From: XYB1-FULL-44-23 sp964502885 | GTDB taxonomy: Bacteria > Patescibacteriota > Microgenomatia > CAZETR01 > Amesbacteraceae | Direction of reading: 5' to 3' | DNA length: 6,516 bases | Assembly: GCA_964502885.1 (NCBI GenBank) | Contig: CAZCXU010000019.1 | Span: 1-6,516 of the forward strand | In this document: piece after piece, positions 1-6,024 of the stretch | Numbering within the stretch: the stretch's first letter is position 1 | How the letters are laid out: each line of letters starts with the position of its first letter | The notes under the pieces: generated by a model | The model's database searches: none | What the model was told of the DNA's origin: nothing | The model's input: only the letters and a program-made list of their open reading frames with translations | Made by a program: the position numbers and the translations under genes

Positions 1-148
1 GTAGCTCTACTCTCGGGAGAAAGTAAAATCCTGAGTGAGGAAACGGCTACGTCTCCTTCGACTTGCTCAGGATTCCTTGCGGCAAGCCACGACTCTTGGT
101 ATCCCGCTCCAATCTCTCATATGGCAAAGTGGAGATTTCGGGTCTGAG
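1..148. repeat. Gene-free stretch rich in inverted repeats
   Basis: No convincing gene is present. Several inverted repeats are visible. AATCCTGAG (27-35) pairs exactly with CTCAGGATT (66-74) and encloses a second short pairing, AGGA (38-41) with TCCT (54-57). A small hairpin, CTTG/CAAG, lies at 76-86. AATCTC (111-116) pairs with GAGATT (132-137), flanked by CCCG (103-106) with CGGG (139-142). The CTTCGACTTGCTCAGG core (56-71) resembles short palindromic repeats scattered through many CPR genomes; that resemblance is from memory. It could be a mobile palindromic repeat cluster or the end of a structured RNA cut by the window edge. I could not match it to RNase P, tmRNA, SRP or 6S RNA. Confidence 0.5.
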
Positions 149-187
149 AAGAATTTAGAGTGAGAAAACAGTCCTAGATCATTGACT

Positions 188-196
188 TGCTAGAAT
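188..196 (+). promoter_or_regulatory. Extended -10 promoter of the Nmad2-like gene
   Basis: TGC (188-190) followed by TAGAAT (191-196) is an extended -10 element differing from TATAAT at one position. Transcription would start at about 203, leaving a leader of only a few bases before the ATG at 206. No Shine-Dalgarno sequence precedes this ATG, which fits a leaderless or nearly leaderless mRNA. TTGACT at 182-187 looks like a -35 box but is too close to serve this -10. Confidence 0.5.
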
Positions 197-205
197 ATTA
201 CATAA

Positions 206-838
206 ATGAGACAAAAGGAGTGTATCAGCTACATTGTCAAAAACGATTGTGGTTATGCTCCAAACCCCTGGTGGGGTGAGTGTACCCTTGCCGTTTGTAA
301 ACCAATTATCCGTAAAACTGCCAAAATAGGTGATTTAATTGTCGGATTGACTCCGAGACAACTCGGGAATCAGCTTACATATGCTATGGTAGTTGAAGAA
401 ATACTTACTTTGGGAGAATATTATCTGGATTTGCGATTCCAAGGGAAAAAACCCGATTTTCAATCTGATGATGTAAAAGCTTGGATGGGAGACAATTTTT
501 ACGAACCAACAGCTCAAGGGTATGTTCAGCGAGTTTCGGCACATAACGTAGCAGGAAGAGATGGGGATATCCTTAAGCAAAAAAAAGAGGCTGATTTAAG
601 TGGAGTAAATGTTCTTATTTCAAGTTTATTTTTTTACTTTGGGCAAAATAGTCAACCATTATCCTCAGAGCTTGATTTTTTAAGAATTGGTCGAGGCCAT
701 CGGTTGTCCGGGACGAAAGGTATATTAGCATTTGAAAAATATGCGGGGAAATTCCTCAAAACGCCAGGTGTTCATGGAGAGCCAAGATCTTTAGTGAAGG
801 AAGCTAAACGTTTGCAATATTTACATATCGTTGCCTGA
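206..838 (+). CDS. Nmad2-like (nucleotide modification associated domain 2) protein
   Basis: This is a 210-residue protein without a signal peptide or membrane segment. The N-terminal block matches my memory of the Nmad2 family: SYIVKND (8-14), CGYAPNP (15-21), CTLA (26-29), CKPIIR (31-36) and IGDLIVG (41-47). A second conserved-looking patch, GRGHR, is at 162-166. Nmad domains were named from genomic association with DNA base modification systems; they are thought to bind or process modified nucleotides, but the biochemical role is unproven. No methylase, glycosyltransferase or oxygenase lies beside it here, so a DNA modification role cannot be inferred locally. The start fits because family members begin shortly before the YVVK-like strand and an extended -10 box lies just upstream. 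AAAAGGAG occurs after the ATG (213-220), but no canonical in-frame start follows it. A CYTH-domain gene follows after about 100 bases. Confidence 0.72.
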   Translation: MRQKECISYIVKNDCGYAPNPWWGECTLAVCKPIIRKTAKIGDLIVGLTPRQLGNQLTYAMVVEEILTLGEYYLDLRFQGKKPDFQSDDVKAWMGDNFYEPTAQGYVQRVSAHNVAGRDGDILKQKKEADLSGVNVLISSLFFYFGQNSQPLSSELDFLRIGRGHRLSGTKGILAFEKYAGKFLKTPGVHGEPRSLVKEAKRLQYLHIVA

Positions 839-926
839 GAAGTTTAAGTTTGGAAATCAGATCAGGGCGTATCTCAGAGTGTAGAATCTGCTTCAGACCT
901 GCGATCTTGCGCAATGCGAATGTCTT

Positions 927-935
927 TGGTATCTT
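927..935 (+). promoter_or_regulatory. Possible extended -10 promoter of the CYTH gene
   Basis: TGG (927-929) followed by TATCTT (930-935) resembles the clearer TGG-TATATT element before the next gene. The hexamer matches TATAAT at only four of six positions. Transcription would begin at or next to the ATG at 941, implying a leaderless message and supporting 941 as the start codon. The element would lie inside the coding region if translation began at 914 or 920. Confidence 0.35.
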
Positions 936-940
936 GCCTT

Positions 941-1534
941 ATGAAAGGAGAATCTGCGCATCGTAATAAAGAAATTGAGATTAGAGCGCAAATTGAGTGG
1001 GATGAAGAGTTATTGGTTTTTTTACAGAAAAACGCGACCTTTGAGGGTGAGAAAGAACAGAGTGATGAATATTTTGTACCTGCACATAGAGATTTTCTGG
1101 CTGCTAACCCGATTAATGAGTGGCTGAGACTCCGATCATCATCTGGCAAGGCATCCATTGCTTACAAGAATTGGCACAGGGAAGCTGACGGGAAAGCGTT
1201 GTACTGTGATGAATTGGAAACACTTGTCGGTGACCTGGGTCAAATGAAGAAGATTTTCGAAGTTTTAGACATGAAGTCGATCGTCCTGGTAGAAAAAACG
1301 CGAAAAATCTGGAGGTGGAAAGATTGGGAATTTGCTATCGACAAGGTAAAAGGTTTGGGGGATTTCGTGGAGATAGAGTTTAAAGGAGATGCGGATTTGG
1401 TTGATCCCAAAGAAGTAGTTGGCGAAATGCTTCAATTTCTCAAGGAGAGGAACTGCGGACGGGTGCTTTGTAATTCTGTCGGGTATCCATATCAACTGCT
1501 CTTTCCCGGAAAGGCTGTCGCGGAAGAAGTCTAA
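941..1534 (+). CDS. CYTH-domain protein (class IV adenylyl cyclase / triphosphatase-like)
   Basis: Started at 941 the protein has 197 residues. CYTH proteins form a beta tunnel that binds triphosphates with metal ions; members include class IV adenylyl cyclase, thiamine triphosphatase and inorganic triphosphatase. Visible motifs are EIEIR (11-15, the ExExK signature with Arg for Lys), DEYF (42-45), WLRLR (61-65), YKNW (75-78), DELE (90-93), VEKTRKIW (117-124), AIDKVKGLG (132-140) and VEIEFKG (143-149). The acidic and basic tunnel residues are therefore mostly present, so the enzyme is probably active; the substrate cannot be told. The frame is open back to 848, with ATGs also at 914 and 920, but none has a ribosome site. 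I prefer 941 because it lies just before the ExExK strand, as in relatives, and a -10-like box precedes it. It sits between the Nmad2-like and DUF5701-like genes. Confidence 0.85.
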   Translation: MKGESAHRNKEIEIRAQIEWDEELLVFLQKNATFEGEKEQSDEYFVPAHRDFLAANPINEWLRLRSSSGKASIAYKNWHREADGKALYCDELETLVGDLGQMKKIFEVLDMKSIVLVEKTRKIWRWKDWEFAIDKVKGLGDFVEIEFKGDADLVDPKEVVGEMLQFLKERNCGRVLCNSVGYPYQLLFPGKAVAEEV

Positions 1535-1556
1535 GTAGCAAGGAGATGAGCTAAGC

Positions 1557-1565
1557 TGGTATATT
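1557..1565 (+). promoter_or_regulatory. Extended -10 promoter of the DUF5701-like gene
   Basis: TGG (1557-1559) plus TATATT (1560-1565) forms a good extended -10 element. The expected start of transcription is at about 1572, immediately before the ATG at 1573, so the message is probably leaderless. AGGAG at 1541-1545 is too far upstream (27 bases) to act as a ribosome binding site. Confidence 0.5.
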
Positions 1566-1572
1566 AGCAATT

Positions 1573-2193
1573 ATGGCTGAGGGCTTTGATGCTGTTTCGG
1601 AGTTTGAAAAACAAGTGTTGGCTTTGAAAAAGTTGGGCTTGATTGATGAGAAGGAAAATTTAGGGGAATTGCGGCGATTGCTATTGCAGGAAACATTGAC
1701 AGATTTAGATCTTAATCAAGGGACCATTCCTTTCATCGTGGTGCCACATCTTGAGAAAAAGATGACTTCTGATTTGATGAAAAAAATCGTTTTGAATGGT
1801 AAGCCTGGGATGGAAAAGCTTACCCCTCTATCCCCAGTTGATTTTGTGGCACTGCCGGAGACAGATGTTCCTAATACGCCTTATTTGCTTGTGGGCATAA
1901 ATAGAGGAGCTGAGTTTCTCAATGTAACCCCTGAGAAGGCTAGGAAAATAATCCTGGGAAGAACTCAAAAGATTTTAACCATTGAGGAGGGCGTGTCCAT
2001 ACTGCTGCAGTATCCAGAGTTTCTAATGAGAAACAATTGTTTTTCTCTTTTGGGTTCGAGACACGCCGGAGACCAGAGAGTTCCGGCGCTGTGGATCAAT
2101 GGTAAGAGGCATCCTAATCTGGGGTGGTGTTGGGACAGGAATCCGCATATGTGGTTGGGGTCAGCTTTTGCTCAGAAAAGAATATCCAGGTGA
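1573..2193 (+). CDS. DUF5701-like protein of unknown function
   Basis: This is a 206-residue soluble-looking protein without a signal peptide. The C-terminal half matches what I remember of the DUF5701 family, best known from Actinobacteria: PYLLVGI (103-109), EFLNVTPEKA (114-123), LTIEEGVSILL (135-145), FSLLGSR (157-163), VPALWING (170-177) and the Trp-rich GWCWDRNPHMWLGSA (184-198). The N-terminal part (1-100) is helical and charged and less distinctive. No catalytic motif is apparent, and the family has no known activity. The length is typical of the family. The gene has its own promoter-like element and ends 2 bases from the stop of the convergent cyclophilin gene. A family known mainly from Actinobacteria in a CPR-like context would suggest horizontal exchange, which is an inference. 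Confidence 0.7.
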   Translation: MAEGFDAVSEFEKQVLALKKLGLIDEKENLGELRRLLLQETLTDLDLNQGTIPFIVVPHLEKKMTSDLMKKIVLNGKPGMEKLTPLSPVDFVALPETDVPNTPYLLVGINRGAEFLNVTPEKARKIILGRTQKILTIEEGVSILLQYPEFLMRNNCFSLLGSRHAGDQRVPALWINGKRHPNLGWCWDRNPHMWLGSAFAQKRISR

Positions 2194-2195
2194 GG

Positions 2196-2855
2196 TTATT
2201 TGGAGACTGGGGTTTCGAAGACCTGGGCGTTGAGTATTTTTACCGGAGTAACTGGTGTGGAATTTTCACCAAACATGTTGGACTTGACGGGTGATGTGGC
2301 AATTTTATCGACCACCTCAATGCCTTTGACTACCTTACCGACGATTACGTAATTTTTGGGAAGTGGATTATCCTTGTGCATGATGAAGAACTGGCTGCCG
2401 TTTGTGTTTGGGCCACGATTGGCCATGGCTACAGTGCCTCTAGTGTATTCTCCTGTAAATGGTTCATCGGCAAATTCATAACCTGGACCACCTGTGCCAT
2501 CACCCTTGGGGTCTCCTCCTTGAATCATGAAGCCATTGATTACGCGGTGAAAAATAGTGTTGTCGTATATCCCCTTTTGGGAAAGATAGACAAAGTTGTT
2601 TACGGCATTTGGGGTTTCAGATGGATTGAGGTCAATGGTGATATTGCCGCTATCAGTTTTTATGAGTACGGAATATTTCATGCCGTCTTTGGTAACTTTT
2701 TGAGGGCCAGTAGTTGGTGTCGGTGTGTTTGTGGGAGAAAGCGGCATATAGCTTGAGTTGTCTGTTGTAGAACCAGGTTTAACGAGAAGCAGTATACCAA
2801 TTATTAGAGGAATTAGTAGAGCAATAATTACAGGCAGGTATTTTTTGTGGTTCAT
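2196..2855 (-). CDS. Membrane-anchored cyclophilin-type peptidyl-prolyl isomerase
   Basis: This 219-residue protein would speed cis-trans isomerisation of proline bonds in exported proteins. An N-terminal hydrophobic segment (7-25) after a Lys-containing start anchors it outside the membrane, followed by a Thr/Pro-rich linker (about 37-52). The cyclophilin domain runs from about 60 to 214, with FHRVINGFMIQGGDP (102-116) and AMANRGPNTNGSQFFI (143-158). Counterparts of the human CypA active-site residues are R104, F109, M110, Q112, N146, Q155 and F157. The position of CypA His126 is Tyr169 and the Trp121 region has Leu, as in many bacterial cyclophilins, which suggests low cyclosporin affinity. 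The start codon lies 1 base after the stop of the upstream gene, without a Shine-Dalgarno sequence, so translation is probably coupled. The gene ends 2 bases from the convergent DUF5701-like gene. Confidence 0.95.
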   Translation of the reverse strand: MNHKKYLPVIIALLIPLIIGILLLVKPGSTTDNSSYMPLSPTNTPTPTTGPQKVTKDGMKYSVLIKTDSGNITIDLNPSETPNAVNNFVYLSQKGIYDNTIFHRVINGFMIQGGDPKGDGTGGPGYEFADEPFTGEYTRGTVAMANRGPNTNGSQFFIMHKDNPLPKNYVIVGKVVKGIEVVDKIATSPVKSNMFGENSTPVTPVKILNAQVFETPVSK

Positions 2856-2856
2856 T

Positions 2857-3477
2857 CTAATTTGAATTGTCTATTTGTGAATCAATCTTTTGCTGCAGGA
2901 ATGTAGATATGATAGCAAATTTATCGGATAAAATTGTGTTGGCTATTTGAGCAGGGAAAAGTGTTTTCACATCTGAGGCGTATGCAGAACCAGGTTGTGG
3001 GGTGGTGTGACTTTTGACTGTCAGACTGACACCGTCAATGGTCACATTGAGAACAACGGGAATTACCTGGCCGGAGACGAGAGCCAATTTGCCTGCAGAA
3101 GATCTGGTAAATTCTTCGCACATGGAAATTAAATATACTTTAGTATCAGTTTTGTCCAACAGGCTATAAGCGCAGTAAATATCTCCGTTTTTAATTCTGA
3201 GTGCGATATGCGATACCAGGTAGTCGTTAATTGCAAGATTGTTTTCGTAGTCAGGTTCAACAGGTGTGGGTGTGGAAGGAACGGGACTGAAGGTGGGGGC
3301 GGGGTCTTTTGCGGGCAGTATCTTCGAAATAGAGCTAGATGTGAAAGCAGTTTTGAGAAGCGGGAGTTGACGATAGAGCGTGAATCCAATCAGCCCAAAG
3401 ATGCTTAACATCAGAAGAATTATGAAAGATCTGCCCATTTGGATTTTGTCGACTTGATATTTTGGTGATTTTAACAT
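2857..3477 (-). CDS. Membrane-anchored protein of unknown function, upstream of cyclophilin
   Basis: I do not recognise the family. From the ATG at 3477 the protein has 206 residues: a short charged N-terminus, a single membrane segment (about 18-34), a Pro/Thr-rich linker (58-75) and an extracytoplasmic domain (about 78-200). That domain begins with helical DYENNLAINDYLVSHIALRI and continues with alternating beta-like stretches, and contains two cysteines (102 and 120) that could pair. The open frame extends back to 3591, but that start would overlap the divergent gene at 3509, and the added residues look unlike an N-terminus. The linker style matches the cyclophilin encoded 1 base downstream, so the two are probably one operon and may work in the same extracellular space. 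Confidence 0.75.
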   Translation of the reverse strand: MLKSPKYQVDKIQMGRSFIILLMLSIFGLIGFTLYRQLPLLKTAFTSSSISKILPAKDPAPTFSPVPSTPTPVEPDYENNLAINDYLVSHIALRIKNGDIYCAYSLLDKTDTKVYLISMCEEFTRSSAGKLALVSGQVIPVVLNVTIDGVSLTVKSHTTPQPGSAYASDVKTLFPAQIANTILSDKFAIISTFLQQKIDSQIDNSN

Positions 3478-3497
3478 GATGAGTTGTTGGATATAAT
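3471..3497 (+). promoter_or_regulatory. -35/-10 promoter of the PsbP-like gene
   Basis: TTAACA (3471-3476) and a perfect TATAAT (3492-3497) are separated by 15 bases. Transcription would start at about 3504, leaving roughly 5 bases before the ATG at 3509. This is the strongest promoter-like sequence in the window. It sits in the 31-base space between two divergent genes, and its -35 overlaps the start codon of the minus-strand gene, so the two promoters must share DNA. Confidence 0.6.
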
Positions 3498-3508
3498 GAA
3501 GCTGAAAT

Positions 3509-4108
3509 ATGAGAGCGAAAAGAAAGCCAATCTTCTGGCTATTGGTTTTGATATTGATTGCGGGTGCAGGGTATATATTTCGAGGTAGCATCGTATATGA
3601 ATTTAAGGCTGCAATGATGCTTTCATGGTTTGAAGAGTTTAAGAGTGCAAAGGGCGGGTATAAGATGAAGGCTCCAAAGGGCTGGATTGTAGAGGAGGCC
3701 TCTGCCTCGGCGGTGTTTGTTTCCAGAGTGACGATAAAACCAGCTCAGGGAGGACAGCAGATGGGGAATATTGCTGAAATGTCTGTTACGGTGGTGGATA
3801 AGCCAGATGAAAGACAGCTTCTGGCGAGGCAATCTGAGCTTGACGACTGGTGGTCGAAGGAGGATCAGGAGATTAAAGGGACTGGAAGTTTTAAAGTGCT
3901 GAACGAAGAAGTGGATGGGGTTCGCGCAGTGCGTCTGGCTGAGGCTGACATAGTTGAAGAGTATCCTGACCAGAGTTTTTGGAGTATCACTACATGGTTT
4001 AGAAAAGACATGGTGAATTATTACGTCAATATGATGGGTCGCGGTAAATTGACTGATTTGGAGCAGGATGCGTTTTCGAAAATGCTGTCGAGTTTTAGAT
4101 TTTTGTAG
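3509..4108 (+). CDS. Membrane-anchored protein, PsbP/Mog1-like extracellular domain
   Basis: This is a 199-residue protein with a basic start (MRAKRK), one membrane segment (8-24) and an extracytoplasmic domain. The domain begins GYKMKAPKGWIVEE (50-63), which resembles the first strand of PsbP/Mog1-like or DUF1795-type domains. It continues with a VLNEEVDGVRAVRLAEAD strand pair (130-147), YYVNMMG (171-177) and a closing helix and strand EQDAFSKMLSSFRF (185-198), the usual end of that fold. No catalytic residues are evident; such domains are usually binding modules. The PsbP assignment is from pattern only. The gene diverges from the anchored unknown at 3477 across 31 bases. Its last 14 bases overlap the 3' end of the convergent capA-like gene. 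Confidence 0.8.
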   Translation: MRAKRKPIFWLLVLILIAGAGYIFRGSIVYEFKAAMMLSWFEEFKSAKGGYKMKAPKGWIVEEASASAVFVSRVTIKPAQGGQQMGNIAEMSVTVVDKPDERQLLARQSELDDWWSKEDQEIKGTGSFKVLNEEVDGVRAVRLAEADIVEEYPDQSFWSITTWFRKDMVNYYVNMMGRGKLTDLEQDAFSKMLSSFRFL

Positions 4109-5114
4109 CTGATTTCGGTCTTAGTCTGTCGAGTATTTTTTGAGAGTTTGGGGGCGAGGAGACGATTGTCTGGCCGTTTGTAAGCATTTCTATTGCTGTG
4201 TATTTCGCGTCGATTAAGTTGGGGCCGATAAATGTATAAAGTCCCACGACCCCCTCTTTGGTAGTTTGTGACCAATATTGATCGAAGACGAAATTGCCAT
4301 GAGAGTAGACTATCAATTTGTCTTTGTAGATTTCCAGAGGTTGAACCCAATGGGGGTGATTCCCGACAATCAGATTTGCTCCGGAGTCGATTGCTGTGTG
4401 GGCAAGTAGTTTATGGCGGGGAGTAATTTTGAGAGTGTATTCATTTCCCCAGTGGAAAAGTACTATAACCAGCGGTGAATTTTCTTTGGCTTTTGATATT
4501 TCAGACCTGAGAAATTCCAGGTCTATGGGTTTGAATTTTCCTGACATGTCATATATATCGTTGTAACTTAGGAATGTGATGGGAGTGTTGTGGATGATTA
4601 CTCTGGCTGGCTTGTTTTGGTGGGTCACCTTTAGTCCGGACGATTCAAGAATTTCTTCCGTTGATTTGAACCCGGAAAGTTTTTGGTCGTAGGCGTGATT
4701 GTTTGCAAGGCTGACAATATCTACTCCTGCGGTCTTGAGGGCGGTGGCATTTTCCGGACGACCACAAAATACAGTTCCTGTGGTGATAACGGGACAATTT
4801 GAAGTAAGCGGGGTTTCGAGGTTGACGAGAGTAACATCTGCGGAGGAAAGAAGGCTGCTGGTGTTTTTGAACGGATAGAGATAATCACCCGTTTTTTGTG
4901 AACGGGCTTCGATAGTGCGGGCTGTGAGAATGTCTCCGGTTACTAGAAGCGTAAACTTTTGGTTTGCGGAAACTGATGCGGTCCATGAGTGATCGTCTGA
5001 GAGTATGGTAGATATCGATGGCGGAGGAAAAGATTGTTCGAGGGTGGCGTTATTGGCGGGCTGCGGGATTAGTGCTAAGAATGAAAATACCAGTGAAAGC
5101 AGCAGCGACTTCAT
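4095..5114 (-). CDS. CapA-like metallophosphatase family protein (PGA_cap)
   Basis: This is a 339-residue secreted protein of the CapA/PgsA family, related to calcineurin-like phosphatases and linked in other bacteria to poly-gamma-glutamate capsule assembly. The N-terminus (1-20) is a signal sequence without a lipobox cysteine. Family motifs appear in order: VTGDILTAR (58-66), VNLETPL (97-103), SLANNHAYD (135-143), LFHWGNEY (219-226), GNHPHWVQP (251-259) and YSHGNFVFDQ (270-279). These give the expected metal ligands, including D61, N139, H140, H253 and H255. No capB or capC lies nearby, so a capsule role is unproven; a general surface phosphoesterase is as likely. The start codon lies 7 bases after the CCA end of tRNA-Arg, with only CAAAAAA between, so the mRNA probably arises by tRNA 3' processing. 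Its 3' end overlaps the convergent gene by 14 bases. Confidence 0.9.
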   Translation of the reverse strand: MKSLLLSLVFSFLALIPQPANNATLEQSFPPPSISTILSDDHSWTASVSANQKFTLLVTGDILTARTIEARSQKTGDYLYPFKNTSSLLSSADVTLVNLETPLTSNCPVITTGTVFCGRPENATALKTAGVDIVSLANNHAYDQKLSGFKSTEEILESSGLKVTHQNKPARVIIHNTPITFLSYNDIYDMSGKFKPIDLEFLRSEISKAKENSPLVIVLFHWGNEYTLKITPRHKLLAHTAIDSGANLIVGNHPHWVQPLEIYKDKLIVYSHGNFVFDQYWSQTTKEGVVGLYTFIGPNLIDAKYTAIEMLTNGQTIVSSPPNSQKILDRLRPKSATKI

Positions 5115-5121
5115 TTTTTTG

Positions 5122-5196
5122 TGGTGCGCCCAGAGGGAATTGAACCCCCATCATCTGTTCCGAAGACAGATGCTCTATCCGTTGAGCTATGGGCGC
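5122..5196 (-). tRNA. tRNA-Arg (anticodon TCG)
   Basis: The minus strand folds into a full cloverleaf. The acceptor stem is GCGCCCA (5196-5190) with TGGGCGC. The D-arm has GCTC/GAGC, the anticodon stem TCTGT/ACAGA carries the loop CTTCGGA (anticodon TCG, reading CGA codons), and the T-arm GGGGG/CCCTC has the loop TTCAATT. The discriminator is A and CCA is encoded (5124-5122). It lies 18 bases after the methyltransferase stop and 7 bases before the capA-like start, all on one strand, so it probably sits inside a mixed mRNA-tRNA operon. Confidence 0.95.
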
Positions 5197-5214
5197 TTAT
5201 GTCTACTTGAAAGA

Positions 5215-5976
5215 TTATACCTTTTGCGGGTCTTTGCGGGCGAGTATGGCCATAAAAAGCGGAAATTCGCTTCTGGCGAAGTTTTCCATCTTTGAGGCAG
5301 GCCCGGTACTGGTCTTGTCGGAGTTCCATTCCTGAAGCTCCTCGATAACAAAGCCTGCTGCTTTGAAGTAGGAGAAATAGTCTGAGAGGCTATGGTGAAA
5401 TGACCAAGTAACTGTGGATCTGTCTTCGCCGGGATGGGCGGTAATGGGGATTTTTAATGGTGAGAGGTAGCGATTGATGCGGCGATATTGGATCTTTGTT
5501 TGCGGATCAATCCCCCATTCGCTTTGTCTGGGAATACGAAGAACCGGGTGGTTTAGAATCATAAGGAATTTTCCACCTACTTTGAGTGCTTTGGCCACGT
5601 TTGAAATTGCAATTTGGGGGTTTTCCATGTTTTGAAGCGAGAGAATGGCGGTGGCGTGAGTGAAGTTGTCCGGTTGAATGTTTAGATTTAGCTTGGTGAT
5701 ATCGGAGAGTTGAAAACGGGTGTTGACGCGTTTTATTTCCTTTCTGGCAGCTTCGATGAGTGAAGCGGCTGAGTCAATTCCGGTGTATGAGGTGCCTGCT
5801 GGGATTTGTGAGGCAAACCAGCCATTGCCGCAGCCCACATCCAGCAGATTTGAGTTTGCTTGAAGATTTAGTAGTTTGAGGCTGGGAGCAAGAATAACCT
5901 GCTGGTGAAAGTGGTGTCCGGATTTACCTACCAGCTTGTGGTACCACTTCCCTACTTTGTGCCAGGATGTAGACAT
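5215..5976 (-). CDS. Class I SAM-dependent methyltransferase
   Basis: This is a 253-residue cytoplasmic enzyme. The Rossmann-fold SAM site is clear: motif I LLDVGCGNG (44-52), an acidic end of strand 2 in YTGIDSA (64-70, D68), LSDIT (90-94, D92) and the post-motif LKVGGKFLMI (131-140). The N-terminal helix, WYHKLVGKSGHHFHQQVIL (11-29), is typical of a common family of small-molecule or unassigned methyltransferases. The C-terminal half contains HPVLRIPRQSEWGID and WSFHHSLSDYFSYFKAAGF, which resembles a substrate lid. The substrate cannot be told. No Shine-Dalgarno sequence is visible; TAAAAT lies 10 bases upstream of the ATG. tRNA-Arg and the capA-like gene follow on the same strand. A tRNA methylation role is possible only by proximity, which is weak evidence. 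Confidence 0.9.
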   Translation of the reverse strand: MSTSWHKVGKWYHKLVGKSGHHFHQQVILAPSLKLLNLQANSNLLDVGCGNGWFASQIPAGTSYTGIDSAASLIEAARKEIKRVNTRFQLSDITKLNLNIQPDNFTHATAILSLQNMENPQIAISNVAKALKVGGKFLMILNHPVLRIPRQSEWGIDPQTKIQYRRINRYLSPLKIPITAHPGEDRSTVTWSFHHSLSDYFSYFKAAGFVIEELQEWNSDKTSTGPASKMENFARSEFPLFMAILARKDPQKV

Positions 5977-5986
5977 AGATAGAGCT

Positions 5987-5992
5987 ATTTTA
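5987..5992 (-). promoter_or_regulatory. -10 box of the methyltransferase/tRNA-Arg/capA cluster
   Basis: On the minus strand TAAAAT (5992-5987) matches the -10 consensus at five of six positions. The expected transcription start, at about 5980, is only about 4 bases before the ATG at 5976. No clear -35 box is seen. This again suggests a nearly leaderless message. Confidence 0.4.
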
Positions 5993-6024
5993 GCCTAAAG
6001 CTGGCTCGAATAGCTTAATGGTTG

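Noticed and set aside
1..147. Open frame at the left edge that could be the end of an upstream gene
   Set aside because: The translation is low in recognisable pattern and the DNA is dominated by inverted repeats. Without upstream sequence it cannot be supported as coding.
907..914. TTGCGCAA palindrome before the CYTH gene as an operator
   Set aside because: An isolated 8-base palindrome with no second copy and no regulator nearby is within chance.
914..940. Earlier ATG codons (914 and 920) for the CYTH gene
   Set aside because: No ribosome site or good -10 precedes them, and they add residues ahead of the usual CYTH start. They are not excluded.
3478..3591. Longer N-terminus for the anchored unknown protein, starting at 3591
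   Set aside because: It would overlap the divergent gene and its promoter. The ATG at 3477 gives a normal short basic start followed by a membrane segment.
206..5976. Alternative genetic code with TGA read as glycine
   Set aside because: TGA ends the Nmad2-like and DUF5701-like genes at positions that fit the family lengths, and no recognised gene needs TGA read-through.
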